A DNA stretch of 64,000 nucleotides. Source: Neptunicella plasticusilytica (GTDB lineage: Bacteria > Pseudomonadota > Gammaproteobacteria > Enterobacterales > Alteromonadaceae). Below are positions 43,677 to 53,572 of this stretch, piece by piece. Position numbers and translations under genes: made by a program. The stretch covers positions 3,534,001-3,598,000 of the forward strand of contig NZ_CP150481.1 of assembly GCF_047922965.1 (NCBI RefSeq), given 5' to 3'. Numbering within the stretch: the first letter of the stretch is position 1; every line of letters starts with the position of its first letter. The notes beneath the pieces were generated by a model. The model was given only the letters and a program-made list of their open reading frames with translations, had not been told where the DNA came from and did no database searches.

Positions 43677-45887
43677 ATGAAATGTAACCAACTACTTACT
43701 CTGACATTGCTTGGTCTGGGCGTTTCTGCACACGCTCAGGAAAACCAGTGTCCAGCGCCAGTAGATTCATCTGATTTAGTATTAAGAGAGGCAGGTAGTG
43801 GTATTGAAGTCAAAGCATTAAAGACCGAGGTAGAGCAAGACAGACTGGCGGAATTCGTCGGTAAAGTGCAGATAATTAGTGATAGTGCACAAATTAATGC
43901 TCAACAAGCCCGAATCGACAAAGTTTCTCAACAACTCAATGCCAGTGGCAATATTCGCTATCAGGATGAGCAAATCAAGGTGAGCAGTGAAGATGTGCAA
44001 CTGGACTTTCAGTCCGGCGAACTATCACTGGATAGCACAGAATATCGCATGCTGGGGATTAATGGCCGGGGCAAGGCAGAACGTATCGGGCTCAGCCGCG
44101 AAAAAGGCATTGAACTCGAAGACGTCAGTTTTACTACTTGTCCCGCAGGGCAGGAAGATTGGCAAATGGTGGCCAGCAGTATCACCTTGAGTCCAGGTGA
44201 TATATGGGGCGAAGCCAAACATGCACGCTTTTACCTGATGGACATACCGGTATTGTATTTGCCTTATTTTCGCTTTCCGGTCACCGATCAGCGCCAGACC
44301 GGCCTGTTGTTTCCGCAAATATCCAGTTCCGACAGTACCGGCTTAAGCTATGAACAACCTATTTACTGGAATATAGCTGAAAATTACGATGCGACCTTCT
44401 CGCCTCGTGCAATGGTCAATCGCGGAGTGCAACTCAAAACAGAATTCCGTTATTTAACACAGCAGCACGGTGGTCAACTCGATCTGGAATATTTACAACA
44501 CGACCGCCGTGAAGTTAATGAAGATCCCCGCTATTTTTATCGCTTTGTGCACAAAGGCAGCTTTGCTCCCGGGTGGCAGGTAAATTTCAATATCAACGGG
44601 ATCAGTGATGACAACTATATCGTTGACTTGGGCTCGGATTTTTATAACCGTGCCGACACCCATCTATATCGTAACGCCGGCATTCAATATCATACCGATA
44701 ATTTGTCTTTCAGTGCCGATATCAGGGATTTTCAGTTAATCGGTAATCACCCCGATAGTTATCGCGCCCTGCCGGAACTCAAACTGGATTATGTGCAGCC
44801 CTGGTTTGCCAATGTCGATTTCAACTTGCACAGTGAACTGACCTACTTTGACAGCGCCGAAAAAAATGCGCCAGCCGCCACCCGTTTTCATATCGCACCG
44901 GGATTAAGTTGGTCCCGATTTGAGAATTGGGGGGAGTTCGTCGCCGAAACGACCTTGTTGCAAACTAATTATCGCCAACAGGACGCTGAAGTGTATGGGC
45001 TGGAAGAAGATGTCAGCCGTACTATTGGTCGCGCTCGCCTTTATGGCGGGATGACCTTTGAGCGACCCGGCAGCTGGTTTGGTAGCGACATTACCCAAAC
45101 CCTGGAACCTAAAATTCAGTATCTTTATACCAGTTATCAGGATCAAACCAATATAGGCCTGTACGACACTACCAGACTACAGAACAACTTTGCCGGCTTG
45201 TTTCGTGGACAGGAATTTACCGGTCTGGATAGGATCAGTGATACCAACCAGATTACCCTGGGCCTGACCAGCCGTTTTCTGGATGAAAATGATCAGGAAC
45301 AATTCCGCCTGAGCCTGGGACAGATTTTTTATCTGTCCGATAACCGCGTACTTGAAGCACATAAAGATACCAACCGCTCTGCCCTTGCCGGCGAGCTGGA
45401 TTGGCGGTTGGGCAGCAAATGGTTCGTACATAGCGAAGTACAAATGGACAGCGCCAGCAGCAAACTGGATAAAAGCAGTTTGTCACTGGACTATCAGATG
45501 TCGGAAAACAAGCTGGTACAAATATCCCATCGTTATGTGCGTGAACTTTCCGGTGAACAAATTGACCAATTAGGCGTAACCGCCAGTTGGCCTATTAACC
45601 CGAATTGGCATTGGGTAGGACGATGGTACAAAGATATGAACAGTCACCGTACCATTGAAAGTTATGCTGGCGTACAATACGAATCCTGTTGTTGGTCAAT
45701 ACAGTTTGTTACCCAGCGTTATTTGAATAACCGCTTTGACCAAACCGGAGGACAAAGTACCAATACCTTTGAATCCGGCATTGCATTGAAATTTATATTT
45801 AAGGGTATGGGCAGTGGTAATACTGCCCGTGCATTATTGAATGACGGTTTGTTTGGATACCGTCAACCTTACTTTCTGAATGAGTAG
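43677..45887 (+). CDS. lptD: LPS-assembly outer-membrane protein LptD
   Basis: 736 residues. A signal peptide ends near SAHA. Residues about 35-165 are the OstA/LptA-like jellyroll and the rest a large barrel. Four cysteines needed for the two disulfides are present: Cys25, the Cys in SFTTCPAG (about 154) and the adjacent pair in YESCCWSI. It receives LPS from the LptA bridge and inserts it into the outer leaflet with LptE. First gene of the lptD-surA-pdxA-rsmA-apaG-apaH series, with short or overlapping junctions. Confidence 0.97.
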   Translation: MKCNQLLTLTLLGLGVSAHAQENQCPAPVDSSDLVLREAGSGIEVKALKTEVEQDRLAEFVGKVQIISDSAQINAQQARIDKVSQQLNASGNIRYQDEQIKVSSEDVQLDFQSGELSLDSTEYRMLGINGRGKAERIGLSREKGIELEDVSFTTCPAGQEDWQMVASSITLSPGDIWGEAKHARFYLMDIPVLYLPYFRFPVTDQRQTGLLFPQISSSDSTGLSYEQPIYWNIAENYDATFSPRAMVNRGVQLKTEFRYLTQQHGGQLDLEYLQHDRREVNEDPRYFYRFVHKGSFAPGWQVNFNINGISDDNYIVDLGSDFYNRADTHLYRNAGIQYHTDNLSFSADIRDFQLIGNHPDSYRALPELKLDYVQPWFANVDFNLHSELTYFDSAEKNAPAATRFHIAPGLSWSRFENWGEFVAETTLLQTNYRQQDAEVYGLEEDVSRTIGRARLYGGMTFERPGSWFGSDITQTLEPKIQYLYTSYQDQTNIGLYDTTRLQNNFAGLFRGQEFTGLDRISDTNQITLGLTSRFLDENDQEQFRLSLGQIFYLSDNRVLEAHKDTNRSALAGELDWRLGSKWFVHSEVQMDSASSKLDKSSLSLDYQMSENKLVQISHRYVRELSGEQIDQLGVTASWPINPNWHWVGRWYKDMNSHRTIESYAGVQYESCCWSIQFVTQRYLNNRFDQTGGQSTNTFESGIALKFIFKGMGSGNTARALLNDGLFGYRQPYFLNE

Positions 45888-45897
45888 ACCAAAAAGT

Positions 45898-47187
45898 ATG
45901 AAATTGAAATTCGCTAGTCTTGCCATGATGGCATTTATTTCTTTCCATTCTATGGCCAAGCCAGAAGAACTGGACCGAGTCGCAGTAATCGTTAATCAGG
46001 GTGTGGTGCTGGAAAGCGAAATTGACGAGTTGATCAATACGGTAAAACGTAATGCATTAACTAACGGACAACAGTTGCCCACTGACAAAGTGTTACGTAC
46101 CCAGGCGATTGAACGTTTGATCCTGACCAGCTTGCAAATGCAAATGGCCGACAGGATGGGGATCCAGGTCAGCGACCCCCAATTGGAGCAAACCATTGCT
46201 AACATGGCCAAAGAAGAAGGCCAGACAATGGAACAATTAAACCAGAGCCTGCAAAAAGAAGGCATCAGTTACGATACTTACCGCGAGGAAGTACGCAAAG
46301 AGCTGATCACCGGTGAAGTACGCCGCGCCAATGTTCGCCGCCGTGTGTATATCACACCGCAAGAAATAGAGAGCTTGACCAAACTCATGGATCAGCAGGG
46401 TGAAGAGCAGGTGGAATATCATCTGGGCCATATTCTGGTCGGCTTGCCGTCACAACCCTCACCGGAAGACATCGAGAGAGAACGTGATCGTGCCAACAAA
46501 GTGCTGGAGTTGCTGAACAACGGATCAGACTTTGGCAAAATCGCTGTGGCCTCTTCAGCCGGAGCCAATGCATTGGAAGGCGGTGATTTAGGCTGGTTAA
46601 ACATTAACGCTATGCCCACCCTGTTTGCCGAAGCAGTGCAAGGTAAAGCTAAAGATACCTTGATTGGCCCAATCCGCAGCGGTGCCGGCTTCCATATTTT
46701 AAAGGTTATGGATATTCGCGGTCAGCAAACTGTTGAAGTCACTCAAGTCAATGCCCGTCATATTTTGATCAAACCTTCGGTAATTCTAAGCGATAAAAAA
46801 GCCGAAAGTATGCTGCTCGATTTCCGTAAAAAATTAATTGCCGGTGAGATCGATTTTGCTGAAACGGCGAAAAAATATTCCGAAGATCCGGGCACAGCCT
46901 TAAAAGGTGGTGATTTAGGCTGGGCCGATCCGGAAGTTTATGCCGCTGCGTTTAAAGATGCGTTAAGCAAGCTGGATAAAGATGAATATTCTATGCCGTT
47001 CCGTTCACAATTTGGCTGGCACTTAGCCCAACTGATTGACCGTCGTGTTGAAGATGCCAGCGAAAAGCGCAAACAGGACAAAGCCTATCAGCTATTGTTT
47101 AATCGCAAGTTTGCCGAAGAAAGCGAGGCCTGGATGCGCGAGATGCGTGATGAGGCATATATCGAACTGGTTAATGCGCCCAACTGA
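45898..47187 (+). CDS. surA: Periplasmic chaperone and peptidyl-prolyl isomerase SurA
   Basis: 429 residues from ATG at 45898 (E. coli 428); an ATG at 45880, overlapping the lptD end, is possible but would extend the signal peptide. Signal peptide through SMA. The N-terminal chaperone domain (about 20-165) precedes two parvulin domains, at about 175-275 (VEYHLGHILVGLP...) and 290-390 (VTQVNARHILIKP...). It carries outer-membrane proteins such as LptD. Confidence 0.96.
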   Translation: MKLKFASLAMMAFISFHSMAKPEELDRVAVIVNQGVVLESEIDELINTVKRNALTNGQQLPTDKVLRTQAIERLILTSLQMQMADRMGIQVSDPQLEQTIANMAKEEGQTMEQLNQSLQKEGISYDTYREEVRKELITGEVRRANVRRRVYITPQEIESLTKLMDQQGEEQVEYHLGHILVGLPSQPSPEDIERERDRANKVLELLNNGSDFGKIAVASSAGANALEGGDLGWLNINAMPTLFAEAVQGKAKDTLIGPIRSGAGFHILKVMDIRGQQTVEVTQVNARHILIKPSVILSDKKAESMLLDFRKKLIAGEIDFAETAKKYSEDPGTALKGGDLGWADPEVYAAAFKDALSKLDKDEYSMPFRSQFGWHLAQLIDRRVEDASEKRKQDKAYQLLFNRKFAEESEAWMREMRDEAYIELVNAPN

Positions 47188-47192
47188 TTACT

Positions 47193-48170
47193 ATGACGTT
47201 GAAAATTGCTATTACACCGGGAGAGCCGGCGGGGATTGGCCCTGATCTGGTCATCGAACTGGCTCAACAAGCCTGGCCGGTGCAACTGGTGGTGTTTGCC
47301 AACAAACAATTATTACTGGAACGGGCGGCGCTACTGAATCGCAGTATCCAGTTACACGATTATCAGCAACAGGATGCTATTCAGCCTGCCGGTGAACTGT
47401 TTATTGTGGATATCCCGCTGCACTCGCCTGTCGTGGCTGGCCAGCTTAATTCCGATAACGGTAAGTATGTGGTTGAAACGTTGCGCCAGGCTTGTGAACA
47501 AAATATCAAAGGTCATTTCGATGCCGTGGTCACCGGCCCTGTGCATAAAGGTATTATTAATCAGGCTGGCATTTCCTTTAGTGGCCACACCGAGTTCTTT
47601 GCGCTGCAATCCAATACTGCCGATGTGGTGATGATGCTGGCTACCGAAGGCCTGCGCGTGGTATTGGCCACCACACATATCCCGCTGGCTTACGTATCCC
47701 GAGCCATTACTGAAGATAGATTGCGTAAAGTCATTGGTATTGTGAATCAGGATCTAAAACAAAAATTTGCGATTGAGCAACCGCATATTTATGTGTGCGG
47801 ACTTAATCCGCACGCCGGTGAAGATGGCCATATTGGCCGCGAAGAGCTGGATATCATTATTCCGACTTTGGAATCTCTGCGCGCCGAGGGGATGAATTTG
47901 ACCGGCCCCTTGCCCGCAGACAGTTTATTCCAGCCCAAATATATGCAACAGGCCGATGCCATATTAGCCATGTATCATGATCAGGGCTTGCCGGTACTCA
48001 AATACAAAGGCTTTGGCGCGTCGGTTAATATTACCTTGGGCCTACCTTTTATCCGTACCTCGGTTGATCATGGCACCGCGCTGGATCTGGCCGGTAGCGG
48101 ACAAGCAGATTGCGGAAGTTTTATCTATGCACTACAACAAGCCATAGAACTTGCGGGGAAAAAGCATTGA
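47193..48170 (+). CDS. pdxA: 4-hydroxythreonine-4-phosphate dehydrogenase
   Basis: 325 residues (E. coli 329). Conserved TPGEPAGIGPDL at the N-terminus, GHTEFFA, and DHGTALDLAGSG near the C-terminus with metal-binding His and Asp. It acts in pyridoxal-phosphate synthesis via DXP. Five bases follow surA; the next gene overlaps by four bases. Confidence 0.96.
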   Translation: MTLKIAITPGEPAGIGPDLVIELAQQAWPVQLVVFANKQLLLERAALLNRSIQLHDYQQQDAIQPAGELFIVDIPLHSPVVAGQLNSDNGKYVVETLRQACEQNIKGHFDAVVTGPVHKGIINQAGISFSGHTEFFALQSNTADVVMMLATEGLRVVLATTHIPLAYVSRAITEDRLRKVIGIVNQDLKQKFAIEQPHIYVCGLNPHAGEDGHIGREELDIIIPTLESLRAEGMNLTGPLPADSLFQPKYMQQADAILAMYHDQGLPVLKYKGFGASVNITLGLPFIRTSVDHGTALDLAGSGQADCGSFIYALQQAIELAGKKH

Positions 48171-48976
48171 GTAAAACACATCTGGGTCATACCGCCAGAA
48201 AACGCTTTGGCCAGAATTTTTTGCATGATCAATACGTTATCGATCAGATTGTGTCTGCCATCGCCCCCAACAACGACCAGACACTAGTCGAAATTGGACC
48301 GGGACTAGGTGCCTTGACAGAACCGGTTTGCGAACTGGTCGATAAACTCAATGTAGTGGAACTGGACAGGGACTTAGCTAAACGACTGAGAAGTCATCCC
48401 TTTATTGGCAGTAAACTGAATATTATTGAAGCCGACGCGCTGAAATATGATTTTAGCCAGTTAATCGAACAGGGCAAACCGATCCGGGTCTTTGGCAATC
48501 TGCCTTACAATATATCCACACCGTTAATGTTTCATTTATTCAGTTTTGCTGACAAAGTGCAGGACATGCACTTTATGTTGCAAAAAGAAGTGGTCAACAG
48601 ATTGGCCGCGACACCAGGGAATAAAAACTACGGGCGACTATCGGTCATGGCACAATATCATTGTCAGGTTATCCCGGTTATTCATGTACCGCCCGGTGCA
48701 TTTAACCCGCCTCCCAAAGTAGACTCGGCCGTCGTCAGGTTAGTGCCGCATCAAGAAAAACCTTGCCCGGTAACCGACGAAGCGCTATTAAATCAGGTAT
48801 GCGCGGCTGCATTTAACCAACGCCGCAAAACTTTGCGTAACAGCCTGAAAAATGAAATATCCGAACAAGAAATTGTAGCGCTGGATATTAACCCGGAATT
48901 ACGCGCAGAAAATTTATCTCTGGCCGACTACACCAGGCTGGCTAATTTTGTTCATAGTAAAGAAGCCGCATCGTGA
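48167..48976 (+). CDS. rsmA: 16S rRNA adenine-dimethyltransferase RsmA (KsgA)
   Basis: 269 residues from TTG at 48167, with GGGGA nine bases before it and a TTGA overlap with the pdxA stop. A longer reading from 48110 is inside pdxA. SAM motif EIGPGLGALTE and catalytic NLPYNIS are present, and the N-terminal KRFGQNFL matches the family. It dimethylates A1518 and A1519 of 16S rRNA. Confidence 0.96.
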   Translation: MSKTHLGHTARKRFGQNFLHDQYVIDQIVSAIAPNNDQTLVEIGPGLGALTEPVCELVDKLNVVELDRDLAKRLRSHPFIGSKLNIIEADALKYDFSQLIEQGKPIRVFGNLPYNISTPLMFHLFSFADKVQDMHFMLQKEVVNRLAATPGNKNYGRLSVMAQYHCQVIPVIHVPPGAFNPPPKVDSAVVRLVPHQEKPCPVTDEALLNQVCAAAFNQRRKTLRNSLKNEISEQEIVALDINPELRAENLSLADYTRLANFVHSKEAAS

Positions 48977-49356
48977 CCGACGTTAATAAAGAACACATCA
49001 GTATAAAAGTGAAAACCCAGTATTTGGCTGATCACCCTGCCGGACGCGATGAGAAATACGCTTTTGTGTATTTTATTTCGATAACCAATAACGGCCCGCA
49101 CAGCGTCCAGCTACTGAATCGTTACTGGTTAATTACCGATGGCAATGGTAAAACCACCGAAGTCAGCGGAGCCGGCGTGGTAGGAGAGCAGCCGCATATT
49201 AAGCCCGGACAAACACACCACTACAATAGCGGGGCGATTCTGGATACTCCGGTAGGCAGCATGCAGGGATTTTACGAAATGCAGCGACCGGATAGCTCAC
49301 TATTTCAGGCACCTATACCCTTGTTTAGCCTGGCCGTTCCAACTTTGGTTAACTAA
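48973..49356 (+). CDS. apaG: ApaG (CorD) protein
   Basis: 127 residues from GTG overlapping the rsmA stop by four bases. The family features are YAFVYFISITNNGP, RYWLITDGNGKTTEVSGAGVVGEQP and LDTPVGSMQGFYEM. It has a fibronectin-like fold. The exact role is unclear in bacteria, but it is always near apaH and rsmA. Confidence 0.95.
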   Translation: MTDVNKEHISIKVKTQYLADHPAGRDEKYAFVYFISITNNGPHSVQLLNRYWLITDGNGKTTEVSGAGVVGEQPHIKPGQTHHYNSGAILDTPVGSMQGFYEMQRPDSSLFQAPIPLFSLAVPTLVN

Positions 49357-49371
49357 TTTTATGGGGGTGTT

Positions 49372-50178
49372 GTGGCAAACTTTATCGTAGGGGATATTCA
49401 GGCTTGTTACACTCCGCTCAAAAAATTGCTCGATAAAGCCGGTTTTAATCCACAGCAAGACAAGTTATGGGCAGTAGGCGATTTGATCGGCCGTGGCCCG
49501 GAAGCGCTGCAAACCATGCAATATCTGATGTCATTAGGTGAGCATTTTGATTGCGTACTGGGGAATCATGATTTGCACTTTTTGGCCGTCAGTCAGCAAA
49601 TCAAAAACAACAAGGCCGAATACCGTTTTGACCCGTTACTTAACAGTGCAGAATTGCCAGACATCGTATCCTGGCTACGCAGCAAACCGCTAGCCTGCAA
49701 AATATGCAAAGGTCACCTGATAACTCACGCCGGGCTTTATCCTGGCTGGACTATCAGGCAGGCGGTAAAATTCAGTGACGAAGTCAGCCAGCAATTGCAA
49801 TCCAGTCAATGGATAAAATTGTTGTCTTCGATGTATGCCAATACGCCGCTCCAATGGTCAGATAAACTCAGCGGTATAGAACGTTACCGGTTTATTATCA
49901 ACGCCATGACCCGAATGCGTTTTGTGACAAGCAAAAATGAGCTGAATTTTTCGGTTAAAGCCTCACTACAGGATGCACCCAAAAACCTGTTGCCCTGGTT
50001 TCAGCATCCTGCACAGAAACTAAAATCGCATCAAAAAATATTGTTTGGTCATTGGGCAGCGTTAGGTGGTACAACAGATAGCAGCCAGTATATTGCGTTG
50101 GATACAGGTTGTGTATGGGGAAATAAACTGACCCTGCTCAATCTGGAATCGGGTGGAGTGTTTAGTGTTTCTGCCTGA
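49372..50178 (+). CDS. apaH: Diadenosine tetraphosphatase (symmetrical)
   Basis: 268 residues from GTG at 49372 with GGGGGTG upstream. Metallophosphatase motifs GDIQACY, GDLIGRGPEAL and GNHDLHFL in order. It splits Ap4A to two ADP. Last gene of the lptD operon. No clear terminator follows; the next 250 bases hold an inverted repeat and the promoter of the chemoreceptor. Confidence 0.96.
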   Translation: MANFIVGDIQACYTPLKKLLDKAGFNPQQDKLWAVGDLIGRGPEALQTMQYLMSLGEHFDCVLGNHDLHFLAVSQQIKNNKAEYRFDPLLNSAELPDIVSWLRSKPLACKICKGHLITHAGLYPGWTIRQAVKFSDEVSQQLQSSQWIKLLSSMYANTPLQWSDKLSGIERYRFIINAMTRMRFVTSKNELNFSVKASLQDAPKNLLPWFQHPAQKLKSHQKILFGHWAALGGTTDSSQYIALDTGCVWGNKLTLLNLESGGVFSVSA

Positions 50179-50222
50179 CCGGCGTGAGAGGATCACTGCA
50201 TAACATTTCAAATGAGCAGTTA

Positions 50223-50275
50223 TACCAATCCGTATAAACAATTGCCCACCCAGCAAAAATTTAAACGTATTGGTA
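50223..50275. repeat. Small inverted-repeat element
   Basis: TACCAATCCGTATAAA and TTTAAACGTATTGGTA (16 bases each, 14 complementary) flank 21 bases. The shape resembles short palindromic elements found in many copies in marine gammaproteobacterial genomes. Copy number cannot be judged here. Confidence 0.45.
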
Positions 50276-50432
50276 TTAATCATAAAGAATCAAAATAGCT
50301 TGCCGATACAATAGCTTGCAGAGTTAGCTTGGATTTAAACAGCGATGCAAAGTGTAATCCTTCATTTAGCTGACAAAAAAATGTAAAATCAGCAACTATT
50401 TATTTAGCCAACAGCAAATATCAGGAGTATTG

Positions 50433-52457
50433 ATGAAAATTACGGTAGCAATGCGAGTATTTGGTGGGTTCCTGATCATCACCTTATTATTATTTGCCAT
50501 TAGTATCTCCTCTCTGGTCAATATGAGTTCAATTGACTCGGCCACAGAAGAAGTCAATACCTTGGCTTTACCTACTGTATCTGGCAGTAACCAGTTAAAA
50601 GTCAATTTCCTGACCTTGAGCAAATTGACCATTGCCGGCTTTTACGAAACCGATTTAAGCTTGCTGAATGAAGAATTGGGCGAGTTTCAGGCCAGTCAGG
50701 GCGAATTTGAAAATAAACTCACCAACCTGAAACGAGTCATTGAGCAGCAACCTCAATTAAAGCAATCCTTGCAACAAGTCAGCGATGTTTATCAGCAATA
50801 TAAAACTAACGTGGCTAAAATGTTCAGTAGCCGTAAGGCTGATCTGGAAGCAGCCAGAAGTATTGCAGATAAAATCGGCGCCATCGAAGAAAATACTGAA
50901 GATACCTCGACTCTGCTACTGGATTTCTCGGATTCTGAAGCCGTCCAATCCAATAGCGCCTTGAGCAAGGCCGCTGAATTGGGTGAAGACATGGAAACTA
51001 ACCTGATGTCATTGGTAGCCGTTAGTACCGACTATTCAAAAACCAAAACCCTGACCAAAGCAGAAACCATCGGCAACGAGCTAAAGATTAAAATGACCGA
51101 TGTGCTGGAAAAACATCAGGCTATCAATCAGGCCGCTGGCGGTAAAGACACTACAGGCATGCTGTCGGACGTGAATGACATGATTTCGTCACTGAATAGC
51201 ACCCTCAATGGCCCTGACGGACTGGTACAAACCCAGATATATCGCCTTAACCAGCAACTTGCCGCCGAGCAGGCTTTGGCTGATTCAGAAAACAATATCA
51301 TGACAGCCATCAATGATATCGACGAACTGCTGGCACTGGCCGATCAAAAGTCCCAGCAAATCAAGACTCTGGTCAATGATTCTGTTACCAGCGGAACCAC
51401 AGTAACGTATCTGGCAATGATTATCTCGGCTATCGCTGCTTTCTTTATCTCTACCTTGAGTGTGCGAGCCATTACAGTACCGCTGAACAAAGTCAACGAT
51501 ATGCTCAAAGTGGTATCCGGCGGCGATCTGACCCAGAAGCTGGATGATTCTTCCGATGATGAATTCGGTACCTTAGCCACCAACTGCAATAATTTGGTTG
51601 ATAGTCTAAAAGACTTGATTGCCGGGATCAGTTCACGCGCCACTCAGCTTGCCGCTGCGTCTGAAGAGACCTCTGCGGTTACCATGGAAACCACCAATTC
51701 GATTCAGGAACAGAAATCACAGGTTGCCCAAGTGGCCACTGCGACGACCGAAATGAATAGCACCTCCGAGCTGGTGACTCAAAATGCCGAAGATACGCTA
51801 AACCAAATCCGTAATGCCGATAATGAAGCTGAGCGGGTGAAGAAAATTTCCGAAGAGAACAAAAACACCATTCTGGATCTGGCGCGTGAAGTAGAAGCGG
51901 CAGCAGATGTCATTAACAAGTTACATCAGGACAGCGCCAGCATCGGTGGTATTCTGGATGTGATTCGTGGCGTAGCTGACCAGACTAACCTGCTAGCGCT
52001 AAACGCTGCCATCGAGGCCGCTCGTGCCGGCGAGCAAGGCCGTGGTTTTGCGGTAGTAGCCGATGAAGTCAGAACACTGGCCAGCCGCACGCAGGAATCG
52101 ACCCAGGAAATTCATGCCATGATTGAAATGTTACAGGCCGGCGCAGAAAAAGCGGTGGCAGTAATGCAACAAGGCAAGAAGCAGACCGAGTTATGTGTGA
52201 ATCAAACCGAAACAGCCGCGCAAGCATTGAATTCCATCACTGATGCGGTGCACAAAGCCTATGACGTCAGTGCGCAAATAGAGCAATCGGCGCGCGAACA
52301 AAATCAGGTATCCCGCGAGATCAGCGAGAAACTGGAAAGTATTGTATCGATTGCCGAGCACACTGTTCAAGGCGCCGAGCAAACCTCCGACTCCAGCCAT
52401 GAAGTGGCTAAACTGGCTGAAGAGCTACAGGAATCGATTCGTCAGTTTAGAGTGTAA
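50433..52457 (+). CDS. Methyl-accepting chemotaxis protein
   Basis: 674 residues from ATG at 50433, with AGGAG at 50423-50427. N-terminal helix (VFGGFLIITLLLFAISISSLV), a long helical periplasmic domain (about 35-315), a second helix (about 320-345), HAMP, and the tip ADQTNLLALNAAIEAARAGEQGRGFAVVADEVRTL. The ligand domain is mostly helical and not the Cache type seen in the other receptor of this window; the ligand is unknown. Confidence 0.93.
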   Translation: MKITVAMRVFGGFLIITLLLFAISISSLVNMSSIDSATEEVNTLALPTVSGSNQLKVNFLTLSKLTIAGFYETDLSLLNEELGEFQASQGEFENKLTNLKRVIEQQPQLKQSLQQVSDVYQQYKTNVAKMFSSRKADLEAARSIADKIGAIEENTEDTSTLLLDFSDSEAVQSNSALSKAAELGEDMETNLMSLVAVSTDYSKTKTLTKAETIGNELKIKMTDVLEKHQAINQAAGGKDTTGMLSDVNDMISSLNSTLNGPDGLVQTQIYRLNQQLAAEQALADSENNIMTAINDIDELLALADQKSQQIKTLVNDSVTSGTTVTYLAMIISAIAAFFISTLSVRAITVPLNKVNDMLKVVSGGDLTQKLDDSSDDEFGTLATNCNNLVDSLKDLIAGISSRATQLAAASEETSAVTMETTNSIQEQKSQVAQVATATTEMNSTSELVTQNAEDTLNQIRNADNEAERVKKISEENKNTILDLAREVEAAADVINKLHQDSASIGGILDVIRGVADQTNLLALNAAIEAARAGEQGRGFAVVADEVRTLASRTQESTQEIHAMIEMLQAGAEKAVAVMQQGKKQTELCVNQTETAAQALNSITDAVHKAYDVSAQIEQSAREQNQVSREISEKLESIVSIAEHTVQGAEQTSDSSHEVAKLAEELQESIRQFRV

Positions 52458-52466
52458 ACACTCAGC

Positions 52467-52494
52467 GACGAGCCGCGAGTTGCGAGTGACGAGC
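52467..52494. repeat. Four tandem heptamers of the form nRCGAGY
   Basis: GACGAGC, CGCGAGT, TGCGAGT and GACGAGC follow directly, just after the chemoreceptor stop and before the terminator. All share CGAG at positions 3-6. Too few copies to be a CRISPR or centromere-like site; likely a repeat type that occurs between genes. Confidence 0.55.
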
Positions 52495-52524
52495 TAAAAG
52501 AAACAGACTTTCAAAACGTAAAAC

Positions 52525-52553
52525 AAAAATCCCGCTAATTTAGCGGGATTTTT
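52525..52553. terminator. Bidirectional terminator between chemoreceptor and cyclase genes
   Basis: AAAAATCCCGCTA and TAGCGGGATTTTT form a 13-bp stem with a 3-base loop. A-run and T-run on either side allow it to end both converging transcripts. Confidence 0.9.
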
Positions 52554-52577
52554 TATTATGCTCACGGACAATTCCAG

Positions 52578-53510
52578 TTAGGGATAAGTGCCATAACAAA
52601 TATCATTTTTGCCATGCCGCTTTACCGAATACATCAGCTCGTCTACCATCTTGACCATTTTATCAGACGACTCGGGGACTTCGTTACAGGTTAAAACCCC
52701 GATAGAAAAGGTAACTGGCCAACCTTTTTGCTGCATAGCTTCAAGCAGTTTGGTGCGAATCTGTGTAATCGCGACTCGTGCTCCCTGTTTATCGGTTTTA
52801 GGTAATAACATCGCAAATTCATCCCCTCCCACTCGCGCGATAATATCCGACTCGCGACGATAGTGTTTCATACAGCGAACAACCTCACATAACAAATGGT
52901 CCCCTTCGTTATGCCCCTGCTGATCGTTAACCTGTTTAAAGTTATCCAAATCCACGTAAATAAGGGTGATCAGTTTTTGATAACGCCGGGATGATTCCAT
53001 TTCCTGTTCAAGTAAATCGTAAAAATAGCGGGAATTATTGGCACCGGTGAGGGAATCGGTTCTGGCCATATGGCGTTCTCGCTGCAATGATGCTGTCAAC
53101 GCTTCTTGTGTTTTGCGCGTCTCGGTAACATCCCGCACTGTACAAATTATCAAAGAAACATCATCTGTTTGAAAAGGCCCCAGCATAATATCCACTGGAA
53201 ATACCGAGCCGTCTTTACGCTGGGCAAATAAAAAACTCAAGGTGCGCATAGCCCTGCGCTTAGGCTTGGTCATATAAGCACTCACATGCTTATGATGATC
53301 GCTATGATGCTGTTCAGGAATGAGAATATCGATAGTCTGGTTATTCAGTTCATCTCCCTGATAACCAAACATACGTTGGGCTTGAGCATTGGTTTGAACA
53401 ATTGTGGAATTCAAATCCACCAATAATACGGCGTCTGGTAAAGCATCCAGAAAGGAAAGGTAGGACTGGCCGATTGACTGCTGTATTGCATTACGCATTT
53501 TTTTGTACAT
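52578..53510 (-). CDS. PAS-GGDEF diguanylate cyclase
   Basis: 310 residues. AGGA lies six bases before the ATG. A PAS domain (about 15-130: FLDALPDAVLLVDLNSTIVQTNAQAQRMFGYQG) with its PAC extension precedes GGDEF (about 150-305) with RVGGDEFAML. An RESD inhibitory site is five residues before GGDEF. No membrane segment is visible, so it is cytoplasmic. It makes cyclic-di-GMP in response to a ligand of the PAS domain. Confidence 0.93.
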   Translation of the reverse strand: MYKKMRNAIQQSIGQSYLSFLDALPDAVLLVDLNSTIVQTNAQAQRMFGYQGDELNNQTIDILIPEQHHSDHHKHVSAYMTKPKRRAMRTLSFLFAQRKDGSVFPVDIMLGPFQTDDVSLIICTVRDVTETRKTQEALTASLQRERHMARTDSLTGANNSRYFYDLLEQEMESSRRYQKLITLIYVDLDNFKQVNDQQGHNEGDHLLCEVVRCMKHYRRESDIIARVGGDEFAMLLPKTDKQGARVAITQIRTKLLEAMQQKGWPVTFSIGVLTCNEVPESSDKMVKMVDELMYSVKRHGKNDICYGTYP

Positions 53511-53572
53511 TAATCATCCTGTCCTGCTTCAAAGGAGCTTTATTTCTGTATCAGCCGTACCTGTACAAGACA

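Noticed and set aside
48110..48166. Upstream start for rsmA
   Set aside because: It is inside pdxA; the TTG at 48167 has a ribosome site and fits the family N-terminus.
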